From NCBI GenBank assembly GCA_903924715.1, contig CAIYCP010000068.1, positions 1 to 6,286 on the forward strand: 6,286 nt of DNA, given 5' to 3'. The notes under the pieces were generated by a model that did not search any database, had not been told where the DNA came from, and saw only the letters and a list, made by a program, of their open reading frames with translations. A program made the translations under genes and the position numbers. This document shows, piece by piece, positions 1 through 5,654 of the stretch. Source of the DNA: an uncultured beta proteobacterium (lineage in GTDB: Bacteria; Pseudomonadota; Gammaproteobacteria; Burkholderiales; Burkholderiaceae_B). Numbering within the stretch: the stretch's first letter is position 1; each line of letters opens with the position of its first letter.

Positions 1-255
1 ATTCTGGAAGTGAGCAGTGGCCGCAATTTTATGTCGCTCGATGCTGCGATGACGCATCAACACTATCAAGCCTGGGCTCGATCCAAAGAAGCTTTCTTTT
101 CGCTAGTCGATATCGTCAGTAAAGACCTACATCTCGCTCAAGAGCTCGCGCAAGGAGCGCAGCTGACGCTGCCGCTTTTAAACGAGCTATCGCGGCACGT
201 AGACGCCACGGACGATATCGTATTAAATCGTTGGCAATCGGCAGCAAAAAAATAA
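1..255 (+). CDS. C-terminal part of a 3-hydroxyisobutyrate dehydrogenase-type NAD(P)-dependent oxidoreductase (5' end outside window)
   Basis: The reading frame is open from base 1 and ends at TAA 253-255, so only the last 84 residues are present. They begin ILEVSSGRNF and carry a helical segment with KDLHLAQELA and LPLLNEL. This resembles the C-terminal all-helical substrate/dimer domain of the beta-hydroxyacid dehydrogenase family (3-hydroxyisobutyrate, tartronate semialdehyde and 6-phosphogluconate dehydrogenase relatives). In that family a serine/glycine-rich turn and a K-D-L-x-L-A helix are usual. The NAD(P)-binding Rossmann domain and the catalytic lysine helix lie upstream and cannot be checked. 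Family members oxidise or reduce short beta-hydroxyacids in the cytoplasm; the substrate here is unknown. The next gene starts 20 nt after the stop on the same strand, so co-transcription with the solute-binding protein is likely. The GTG at 10 is internal to the frame and is not proposed as a start. Confidence 0.72.
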   Translation: MLEVSSGRNFMSLDAAMTHQHYQAWARSKEAFFSLVDIVSKDLHLAQELAQGAQLTLPLLNELSRHVDATDDIVLNRWQSAAKK

Positions 256-275
256 TCATCTTTAAGAGAACGTAC

Positions 276-1250
276 ATGCCTAAAATTTTTCAAGCGCTAT
301 TGGTCACATTTACACTCTTCTGCGGCTCATCGTTCAGCACAGTTGCCCAAGACTTCCCCTCGCGACCGATCCGTATGATTGTGCCGCTTGCCGCAGGAGG
401 CGCCACTGACGTCGTTGCACGCCTGATTGCGGACAAACTCTCAGAGCAAGTCAAACAACCTGTGATTGTTGAAAATCGCCCTGGAGCACAGGGCATGATT
501 GGCGTCGAGGCAGTCGCGAAATCAGCACCCGATGGCTATACGATCGTCTTTGGTTCAAGCACGACGATGGCTGCAATCTCAAGCCTGTATGCAAAATTGC
601 CTTTCGACCCCATTGACGACTTTACTGCAGTCGCCAAGGCGCTCGACAATGCGTACAACGTTTTATTGGTTCCTGCTGCCTTACCAATTCAGAATGTCGC
701 AGAACTCATTGCCTATGCGAAAGCGAATCCAAATAAACTGAATTACGGTGCCGGTACCGCAAGCTCACGGATTTGTATCGAGATGCTGAAGGTCATGTCC
801 GGAACCAGCATCACCTTTGTTCCTTACAAAACCTCAACTCAAGCACTTAACGACTTGATGGGCAATCAGGTACAACTCGTGTGCGAACCCACAGGCTCAG
901 GAATGGCACTAGTCGCAACTGGTAAGCTGCGCGCCATTGCGGTCACAGGACCTCACCGCATCGACGAGGCACCGGGCATTGCTGCGGTGGCTGAAACGCC
1001 TGGACTGAAGGACTATGGTCACTGGTCATGGCTCGCCTTCTTTACCAGAGCAGGCGCACCTGCCGCTGCGGTGGATAAGCTGAGTAATGAACTGCTAAAG
1101 GTTTTGGCAAACCCCGAAGTTGCAAGCAAAATTAAAAAGTTTGGTTTTGACGTGGTGCCCTCGGGCCCGAAAGAGCTTGCCGTCCTACAAAAAGAAGCTG
1201 TTGCCAAATACGCAAAAATTGTAAAGGACGCTGGCATTATCCCTGAGTAA
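276..1250 (+). CDS. Bug/TctC-family tripartite tricarboxylate transporter substrate-binding protein
   Basis: This is a 324-residue periplasmic solute-binding protein of the Bug (TctC-like) family, which captures small carboxylates and related organic molecules. Residues 1-24 form a signal peptide (hydrophobic core FQALLVTFTLF, probable cleavage near VAQ-D). The family hallmark follows: FPSRPIRMIVPLAAGGATD (27-45), IVENRPGAQGMIGVEAVAKS (64-83) and PDGYT (85-89). GKLRAIAVTG (216-225) marks the second lobe. The length matches the usual 320-330 residues. I chose ATG 276 because AAGAGA lies about 6 nt upstream and the signal peptide starts correctly. ATG 231 would add 15 charged or polar residues and overlap the previous gene. 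No TctA/TctB membrane genes are visible, so this looks like one of the orphan Bug receptors typical of Burkholderiales. The ligand cannot be told from the sequence. A cysteine-glutamate pair (203-204, LVCEPT) sits in the second ligand loop region. Confidence 0.93.
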   Translation: MPKIFQALLVTFTLFCGSSFSTVAQDFPSRPIRMIVPLAAGGATDVVARLIADKLSEQVKQPVIVENRPGAQGMIGVEAVAKSAPDGYTIVFGSSTTMAAISSLYAKLPFDPIDDFTAVAKALDNAYNVLLVPAALPIQNVAELIAYAKANPNKLNYGAGTASSRICIEMLKVMSGTSITFVPYKTSTQALNDLMGNQVQLVCEPTGSGMALVATGKLRAIAVTGPHRIDEAPGIAAVAETPGLKDYGHWSWLAFFTRAGAPAAAVDKLSNELLKVLANPEVASKIKKFGFDVVPSGPKELAVLQKEAVAKYAKIVKDAGIIPE

Positions 1251-1256
1251 GCTTAG

Positions 1257-1272
1257 GCTGAGCCTGCTCAGC
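1257..1272. terminator. Perfect inverted repeat between convergent stop codons, candidate bidirectional terminator
   Basis: GCTGAGC (1257-1263) and GCTCAGC (1266-1272) are exact reverse complements and can fold into a 6-bp stem with a CCTG loop on either strand. The repeat fills the 23-nt gap between the Bug stop (1248-1250) and the trhO stop (1274-1276), where a shared terminator is expected. No U-rich tract follows on either strand, so this is not a textbook intrinsic terminator. The position is stronger evidence than the sequence. Confidence 0.4.
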
Positions 1273-1273
1273 G

Positions 1274-2227
1274 TCAGGGGGAATCGACCGCGACAGGCAT
1301 TTTTGCGCCGACATGATCCGTTTGGCGCTTTTTCGCCAATTCGCATTGTCGCTGCCGCTCACGTGCACCATTTTTTTGTATTTCAGTCGTTTTGTTGATG
1401 CAGCGAGGGCAGCTCACCCCTTCTTCATATAAGGGCGACTCAGTCGCACCATCCGGCAAGGGCTGACGACAGCACCGGCACAAGGGTCGCGACGTTTGCA
1501 GCAACCCGTGCCCAACCGAGACACGCTCATCGAACACAAAGCACTCGCCTTCCCACAGGCTGTGCTCAGGAGAAATCGTCTCAAGGTATTTAAGAATACC
1601 GCCCTCAAGATGATAGACCTCGTCAAACCCTTTTGCGCGCATCAAGGCAGTCGATTTTTCGCAACGGATTCCGCCCGTGCAAAACATCGCCACTTTGGGC
1701 TTTTTACCCGTTCGCGCTTCAAGGGCCTGCGCATGATCCACCCAGGATGGCAATTCAGAAAAAGTTCCGATGTTCGGATCAATCGCACCCTTGAACGTGC
1801 CGAGCTCAACCTCATAGTCGTTTCGCGTATCGATCAAGACAACATCAGGATCACTAATTAAAGCGTTCCAATCTTTCGGCTTGACATAGGTTCCGGCCAT
1901 CTTGGTGGGGCTAATGTCTGGCACACCCATCGTGACGATCTCTTTTTTAATCCGAATTTTCATGCGTCGAAATGGCGGATTAGTTGCCCAGGCCTCTTTG
2001 TGCTGCAAGTCAGCAAAGGCAGGGTCAGCACGCAAGTGTTCTAACACCTCGCGTATACCAGCCTCAGCCCCCGCCAAGGTGCTATTGATACCCTCTCGGG
2101 CCAACAGAATCAGACCCTTAACATGCAGCCTTTCACATAACTCAAGCAACGGCAACCTACGTTGTTCAAAGTCAGGCAAATCAACAAACTTATAAAAAGC
2201 GACGGTCAAAAAACGATTCGTGGGCAT
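1274..2227 (-). CDS. trhO: Oxygen-dependent tRNA uridine(34) hydroxylase TrhO (YceA family, rhodanese domain)
   Basis: This 317-residue cytoplasmic protein belongs to the TrhO/YceA family, which uses O2 to hydroxylate U34 of certain tRNAs as the first step towards 5-carboxymethoxy- or methoxyuridine. The N-terminal domain (about 1-95) has the family pattern TVAFYKFVDL and LLAREGINSTLAG. The rhodanese domain (about 110-220) contains VLIDTRNDYEVELGTFKGA and the active-site loop FCTGGIRCEKS with Cys183. The C-terminal segment holds C250-x-C-C253 and C273PRC276, a likely zinc-binding or structural cysteine cluster. Length is within the family range. ATG 2225-2227 gives the expected N-terminus, but no good Shine-Dalgarno sequence precedes it. 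The peroxidase gene ends 44 nt upstream on the same strand, so read-through from that gene may drive it. The tail after about residue 285 is basic, glutamine-rich and not characteristic. Confidence 0.93.
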   Translation of the reverse strand: MPTNRFLTVAFYKFVDLPDFEQRRLPLLELCERLHVKGLILLAREGINSTLAGAEAGIREVLEHLRADPAFADLQHKEAWATNPPFRRMKIRIKKEIVTMGVPDISPTKMAGTYVKPKDWNALISDPDVVLIDTRNDYEVELGTFKGAIDPNIGTFSELPSWVDHAQALEARTGKKPKVAMFCTGGIRCEKSTALMRAKGFDEVYHLEGGILKYLETISPEHSLWEGECFVFDERVSVGHGLLQTSRPLCRCCRQPLPDGATESPLYEEGVSCPRCINKTTEIQKNGARERQRQCELAKKRQTDHVGAKMPVAVDSP

Positions 2228-2271
2228 CTGTTCGATTAAGTAGTGTGCAAGTCAGGCAGCGACTGATGACC

Positions 2272-3261
2272 TTAATTACCGGTCAGGCGCTTAGCAAACG
2301 AAGCAGCGTACGCTGGCGAACGAAATAATAAAACCGGATCAGCCGTGGGTGCAACGCCATCCCCCATCACCAGCGGATCAAAATTAATTTTTTCGCAATC
2401 AGCGCCTTTTTGCGGTGTGGCCGACGTTAGCGTTAACACGCCCGCCTGTATCTTTTTACGCTCTGCAGGCCAATAGACCGTCGGGTTGTTTTGCTCATCA
2501 CCCGCCTCTCCAATCGTCAGCATCATATTCCAGCGAACAGGGCCTTTTTTAGTTTTAGCGATCAAATCATCGTCTAAAAACCGTGCCGGCATCGTACCCA
2601 ACTCAGCATCAGTCAAGCGCTTAACGCCGTCTTCAGCAACAAATTGCCAGCGCACGAGTGTCGTTTTATTGGATGCATCAATAAACTTAAAGGTGTGCAC
2701 ACTAAAAAAATCGCTATTGGCATAGCTGACTGGCGGATTATTTTTAGCCATAAATTCACCCAACGGCTTAGCATCTGGGTGAGTCTCTCTAAACTGTTTT
2801 TGCTTTTCTGGATCAGGTTTTCCCGTGGCGGGGTCAACCATGTTTGACAGTTGGCCCGCATAAAATGTTTGAGGCGTGGCGGCACCAAACACCGGAACAT
2901 TCAGCATAGTGAAGTGGTGAATGCTATTACCGGGCAGCTTAAACTGGAGAGCAAGGCCACGCGGACTTTTATTAGCATCGGGAGCCTTAGGATTACCACC
3001 GGCCAACGAAAAACGTCCGACCACGGGGATCGCCTCGCCAGAGAACAAGGCAGAACGTGTATACGCTTGCGCGTCTTTGGCGCCCACGAATGAGCCACTC
3101 ACACATACACCCAGGATATGATTACGTCGCTCGCCAGCGTGCACGCCACCCAGTTTTTCAAAGGCAGTCAGGACTTGATCCGCCGTTGGGGCCTGTTGCG
3201 CCGTTGCAGTGAAGGCGCAAAATACAGAGGCAATCGCCACTGAAATGGTTTTTAAGTTCAT
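2272..3261 (-). CDS. Periplasmic catalase-family peroxidase (SrpA/mini-catalase type)
   Basis: This is a 329-residue haem peroxidase of the short, catalase-related family, exported by a signal peptide (1-21, cleavage near ATAQ). Catalase landmarks are intact: distal His48 in HILGVCVSGSF, which lines up with the HARG...GYF segment of true catalases; GRFSLAGG (82-89); PRGLALQF (100-107); distal Asn121 in NVPVFGA; and R314-x-x-x-Y318 near the C-terminus, matching the proximal arginine and haem-ligating tyrosine. It lacks the long N-terminal arm and flavodoxin-like extensions of full catalases, so peroxidase rather than strong catalase activity is usual for the group. Two cysteines (53 and 289, in CEKINFDPLV) are family-typical. 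A GAGG Shine-Dalgarno (plus-strand 3271-3274) lies 9 nt before the ATG and supports this start. Relatives are often next to a cytochrome b561 gene; here trhO follows instead. The electron donor is unknown. Confidence 0.92.
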   Translation of the reverse strand: MNLKTISVAIASVFCAFTATAQQAPTADQVLTAFEKLGGVHAGERRNHILGVCVSGSFVGAKDAQAYTRSALFSGEAIPVVGRFSLAGGNPKAPDANKSPRGLALQFKLPGNSIHHFTMLNVPVFGAATPQTFYAGQLSNMVDPATGKPDPEKQKQFRETHPDAKPLGEFMAKNNPPVSYANSDFFSVHTFKFIDASNKTTLVRWQFVAEDGVKRLTDAELGTMPARFLDDDLIAKTKKGPVRWNMMLTIGEAGDEQNNPTVYWPAERKKIQAGVLTLTSATPQKGADCEKINFDPLVMGDGVAPTADPVLLFRSPAYAASFAKRLTGN

Positions 3262-3301
3262 CGAGTTTTGCCTCAGAGTATATGTTCAAGGATTAGATTC
3301 A

Positions 3302-3320
3302 CTAGATTGGCCTATCTTAG
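3302..3320. promoter_or_regulatory. Imperfect dyad centred on GGCC in the divergent promoter region
   Basis: AGAT-T-GGCC-T-ATCT (3304-3317) is self-complementary except for one T/T pair on each side of the GGCC core. With a one-base bulge the symmetry extends to CTAGAT (3302-3307) and ATCTTAG (3314-3320). It lies 41 nt upstream of the peroxidase start, between the divergent genes, where an operator would be expected. It does not match any operator I can name with confidence, and no regulator gene is present in the window. Confidence 0.33.
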
Positions 3321-3328
3321 ATCTCTTT

Positions 3329-3350
3329 TGGTTGCAAAACCATTGGGTTT
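3329..3350. promoter_or_regulatory. Overlapping GGTT/AACC inverted repeats next to a -35-like hexamer
   Basis: TGGTT (3329-3333) pairs with AACCA (3338-3342) across GCAA, and AAACC (3337-3341) also pairs with GGTTT (3346-3350) across ATTG. The three arms are therefore mutually exclusive partners at regular 8-9 nt spacing. The last arm overlaps the TTGACG hexamer at 3349-3354. The arrangement is compatible with a multi-site operator for the dioxygenase promoter or with a weak structure, but nothing here identifies the binding protein. Confidence 0.3.
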
Positions 3351-3377
3351 GACGTTCCAATCCAAGATTTTTACCGT
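3349..3377 (+). promoter_or_regulatory. Candidate sigma70 promoter for the dioxygenase-cupin-TauE run
   Basis: TTGACG (3349-3354) matches five of six bases of the -35 consensus. At 17 nt spacing the -10 hexamer is TACCGT (3372-3377), a poor three of six. Transcription would start near 3384, leaving a leader of about 50 nt. A weaker alternative is TTCCAA (3355-3360) with TAATAT (3378-3383), also at 17 nt. The poor -10 in either case suggests an activator-dependent promoter, if a promoter is present here. Confidence 0.3.
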
Positions 3378-3385
3378 TAATATTG

Positions 3386-3418
3386 CGGCATAAGAACGGG
3401 TAAAGCCCGAATTTGCCG
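3386..3418 (+). promoter_or_regulatory. Imperfect stem-loop in the leader of the dioxygenase gene
   Basis: Outer arms CGGCA (3386-3390) and TGCCG (3414-3418) pair perfectly, and inner arms CGGGT (3397-3401) and GCCCG (3405-3409) close an AAA loop with one G-T pair. Between them AGA (3393-3395) can pair with TTT (3411-3413), leaving a two-base bulge and one A/A mismatch. The structure begins about where the proposed transcript starts and ends just before the AGAGA ribosome-binding site. It may stabilise the 5' end, modulate ribosome access, or act as a DNA operator. Confidence 0.38.
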
Positions 3419-3433
3419 ACAGAGACAACGATC

Positions 3434-4309
3434 ATGCAAATTAGACCGATTGGCGCCGACTTTGTCGCCGAAATTACAGATATCGATCTGCGTCAACCTC
3501 TGAGCGCAGAACAAGTTCAAACGATTGACCGTACGATGGATCGCTACGCGGTCGTGGTGTTTCCAAAACAAGAACTCGACGACGACCAAGAGGTCGCGTT
3601 TGCGCGCAGCTTGGGGCCTCTTGAAGAAACGCGTGCGGTGGTCGATGTCCACAAGCAACGGCTTGCGTATAACCAGATGAATGACATTTCAAATCTGGAT
3701 GTCGATGGTTCAATTCTGGCTGCAGACGATCGGCGTCGAATGTTTAACTTAGGCAATGCGCTTTGGCACTCGGATAGCAGCTTTAAGGCAACGCCCGCTA
3801 AGTATTCAATGTTGCATGCGCGCGTGATTCCGCCTGAGGGCGGCAATACTGAATTTGCCGATATGCGGGCCGCCTGGGATCGACTGCCTGAAAAAACGAA
3901 AGCGTTTATCACGCCCTTGGTTTGCGAGCATTCTTTAATTTATTCGCGCGCGCAGCTTGGCTTTGATGCATTCAACGAACAAGAAACTCTCAACTACGCC
4001 CCAGTGCCGCAACGTTTGGTGCGCAAACACCCAGGTTCGGGGCGTAAATCAGTTTATCTGGCTTCTCACATTGGTGTTGTACAAGGCATGCCTCGACCAG
4101 AAGGCATGGTCTTAATTCGAGACTTAATTGAAGAGGCTACGCGACGCGAGTTTGTCTACAGCCATGTTTGGAGCCAGTTCGATCTAGTGATGTGGGATAA
4201 CCGCTGCACGATGCATCGCGCACGTCCCTACGATGACAAAATCTATAAACGCGACATGCGTCGCATGACCTTAACCGACAGCGCACCCACGCTCGAGCAG
4301 CCGTTATAA
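3434..4309 (+). CDS. TfdA-like Fe(II)/2-oxoglutarate-dependent dioxygenase (TauD/TfdA family)
   Basis: This 291-residue cytoplasmic enzyme would couple decarboxylation of 2-oxoglutarate to hydroxylation of a substrate, typically cleaving an ether or C-S bond. The iron triad is visible: His112 and Asp114 in WHSDSSF, and His261 in WDNRCTMHR. Thr139 (GGNTEF) and Arg273 or nearby Arg276/277 are candidates for 2-oxoglutarate binding. Several blocks resemble 2,4-D dioxygenase TfdA as I remember it, beyond the metal motif: TEFADMRAAWDRLP, GSGRK (201-205) and REFVYSHVW with DLVMWDNRC. Residue numbers agree with TfdA to within about one, which supports ATG 3434 over the in-frame TTG 3413; AGAGA (3420-3424) provides a modest ribosome-binding site. 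The substrate cannot be fixed: aryloxy acids are the nearest analogy, but many TfdA-like enzymes act on other carboxylates or sulfonates. The exported cupin follows after 54 nt and the TauE-type transporter after that. Confidence 0.9.
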   Translation: MQIRPIGADFVAEITDIDLRQPLSAEQVQTIDRTMDRYAVVVFPKQELDDDQEVAFARSLGPLEETRAVVDVHKQRLAYNQMNDISNLDVDGSILAADDRRRMFNLGNALWHSDSSFKATPAKYSMLHARVIPPEGGNTEFADMRAAWDRLPEKTKAFITPLVCEHSLIYSRAQLGFDAFNEQETLNYAPVPQRLVRKHPGSGRKSVYLASHIGVVQGMPRPEGMVLIRDLIEEATRREFVYSHVWSQFDLVMWDNRCTMHRARPYDDKIYKRDMRRMTLTDSAPTLEQPL

Positions 4310-4363
4310 CTATTTTTTCAGTGCCACAGTCAATAATAAAACTCAAACCCTTCGGAGACCTGA

Positions 4364-4852
4364 ATGAATTTCACCCTGAATATTTCTGCAGTCATCATCG
4401 CCTGTGCGCTCAATGCGTCACCCCTAACGGCTCAGGCACAGACAACGACCAAAGACTTTGTCACAATTAAACGCGAGCAAATTGTCTGGAAAGATGGCGA
4501 CCTCGGCGTGAAATCCACTGTTTTGTTCGGCGACCCAACAAAACCTGGTCTTTATATCGTGCGCAATATATTTCCAGCCGGAATCATGAGCACACCACAC
4601 TCACATGATCAAGACCGCTATGTCACCGTCATTCGCGGCACCTGGAATGCAGGCACAAGCCCGAGCTGGGATCCAGCTAGCACCAACCCCTTGCCTACCG
4701 GCAGTGTGATGTTTCACCCCGCCGGTGCTGTCCATTTCGATGGCTCAATCAAAGACGAAACAGAAGTGCAAATCATGGGTATGGGCCCGGTCACCACCAA
4801 ATCGGTCTATCCTGAATTAGGCCGTTTTGGTAATGCTCGAAAAATGAACTAG
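4364..4852 (+). CDS. Exported single-domain cupin protein of unknown function
   Basis: This 162-residue protein has a signal peptide (hydrophobic ISAVIIACALNASPLTAQA, cleavage near residues 24-26) and one small beta-barrel cupin domain, so it should act in the periplasm. Cupin motif 1 appears as PHSHDQDRY (78-86), with His79 and His81. The glutamate expected four residues later is Arg85, with Asp84 beside it. Motif 2 is GSVMFHPAGAVH (113-124), ending in His124, so at least three histidine metal ligands are kept. A strong GGAG (4354-4357) lies 6 nt before the ATG and fixes the start. Position between the dioxygenase and the transporter suggests a role with the same substrate, but cupins cover dioxygenases, isomerases, lyases and pure binding proteins. 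No specific activity can be assigned. The tail (GRFGNARKMN) carries no recognised motif. Confidence 0.87.
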   Translation: MNFTLNISAVIIACALNASPLTAQAQTTTKDFVTIKREQIVWKDGDLGVKSTVLFGDPTKPGLYIVRNIFPAGIMSTPHSHDQDRYVTVIRGTWNAGTSPSWDPASTNPLPTGSVMFHPAGAVHFDGSIKDETEVQIMGMGPVTTKSVYPELGRFGNARKMN

Positions 4853-4879
4853 GCGCGATATCCTGAACACTCACCGCGC
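4853..4879 (+). promoter_or_regulatory. GC-only inverted repeat before the TauE start codon
   Basis: GCGCG (4853-4857) directly after the cupin stop and CGCGC (4875-4879) are exact reverse complements with a 17-nt loop. The right arm ends 3 nt before ATG 4883, where a Shine-Dalgarno sequence would normally lie, and no purine-rich ribosome-binding site is visible. The pairing could influence translation of the transporter, but five base pairs with a long loop is weak evidence. Confidence 0.22.
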
Positions 4880-4882
4880 TTC

Positions 4883-5617
4883 ATGACGGATCTCGTCTTC
4901 AGTATTTTGGTTCTGGGATCCCTAGGTCTGATTGCAGGTGTCCTCGGCGGGGTGATTGGTTTTGGCACCACCATCATCCTCATGCCTGCTCTAGTTCATT
5001 TCTACGGACCCGTTCAAACGGTGTCCATCATTGCCATTACCGCTACGATCGCGAACTTCTCGCGGGTGATCTTATGGTGGAAGGAAACCAACTGGACAGT
5101 CTGCCTGGTGTACAGCCTCACCGCGATCCCTGCGGTGGCCTTAGGCGCCAACACCTTGGTTTTGCTCGATGGCACAATCATTGAAGTCATACTCGGTATC
5201 TTTCTGATTGCCTTGATTCCGATCCGCCGCTGGATGCGACGTCAAGCCTTTACGATTAAGCTCTGGCACATGAGTGTAGTGGGCGCAGCAATCGGCTATT
5301 TAACCGGAATCGTGGCCACAACCGGCGCTATCAATACGCCTTTTTTTCTGGCCTTCGGTTTAGTCAAAGGCGCCTATCTCGGCACAGAAGCCGCCAGCTC
5401 TTTATTTATGCTGATCGCAAAAATATTTGTTTTTCATCAGCTCGGTGTGCTCGACGCCCTCGCCATCACTCAAGGCCTTCTGCTTGGTTTATGCGTGATG
5501 GCTGGATCAATTCTGTCTAAAAGGATTGTCTTAGCGCTACCTGAAAAACGTTTCATGCAGCTTATGGAAGCTGTGATGTTGGTTTCAGGGGTAAGCATTT
5601 TGATCCAATCACTTTGA
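4883..5617 (+). CDS. TauE/SafE-family inner-membrane anion transporter
   Basis: This 244-residue integral membrane protein belongs to the TauE/SafE (DUF81) family, linked to export of sulfite, sulfoacetate and other small anions. It is almost wholly hydrophobic, with about seven or eight membrane spans. The two internal repeats typical of the family are recognisable: GVLGGVIGFGTTIILMPAL (19-37) and GYLTGIVATTGAINTPFF (138-155). They are joined by a basic cytoplasmic loop (RRWMRRQ, 115-121). Length is typical for the family. ATG 4883 starts directly before the first span, but no Shine-Dalgarno sequence is seen. The frame is the same as that of the cupin, whose TAG stop lies ten codons upstream, so reinitiation or coupling is plausible. 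Placement behind a 2-oxoglutarate dioxygenase recalls taurine and sulfonate pathways, in which TauD-type cleavage releases sulfite. The exported ion here is inferred, not shown. Confidence 0.9.
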   Translation: MTDLVFSILVLGSLGLIAGVLGGVIGFGTTIILMPALVHFYGPVQTVSIIAITATIANFSRVILWWKETNWTVCLVYSLTAIPAVALGANTLVLLDGTIIEVILGIFLIALIPIRRWMRRQAFTIKLWHMSVVGAAIGYLTGIVATTGAINTPFFLAFGLVKGAYLGTEAASSLFMLIAKIFVFHQLGVLDALAITQGLLLGLCVMAGSILSKRIVLALPEKRFMQLMEAVMLVSGVSILIQSL

Positions 5618-5654
5618 CTCAAGATTAAGCGAACACCTGTATCCACTCGCCCGT

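Noticed and set aside
231..275. Upstream ATG that would lengthen the Bug protein by 15 residues
   Set aside because: It overlaps the previous gene, adds a lysine-rich stretch ahead of a normal signal peptide, and ATG 276 has its own purine-rich site.
1496..1861. Plus-strand reading frame of 121 codons
   Set aside because: It runs antisense inside trhO, whose conserved motifs show the minus strand is the coding one; the translation has no recognisable domain.
2250..2264. AGTC...GACT inverted repeat between the peroxidase and trhO
   Set aside because: Only four base pairs with a seven-base loop and no U tract; too weak for a terminator.
3277..3282. TATACT -10-like hexamer for the peroxidase on the minus strand
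   Set aside because: Transcription would start about 9 nt before the ATG and cut off the GAGG ribosome-binding site, and no fitting -35 lies upstream.
3413..3433. TTG start that would lengthen the dioxygenase by 7 residues
   Set aside because: It lies inside the stem-loop, has no ribosome-binding site, and ATG 3434 gives TfdA-like residue numbering.
3544..3912. Minus-strand reading frame of 122 codons
   Set aside because: It is antisense to the conserved dioxygenase core, serine-rich and without motifs.
4291..4318. GCTCGAGC palindrome followed by a T run after the dioxygenase
   Set aside because: The palindrome has no loop, lies inside the coding end and is about 14 nt from the T run, so it does not form an intrinsic terminator.
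5618..5654. Gap between the convergent TauE and glutathione transferase genes
   Set aside because: I looked for a terminator hairpin and saw only a short direct repeat of TTAAGCG near its edges, which is not meaningful.
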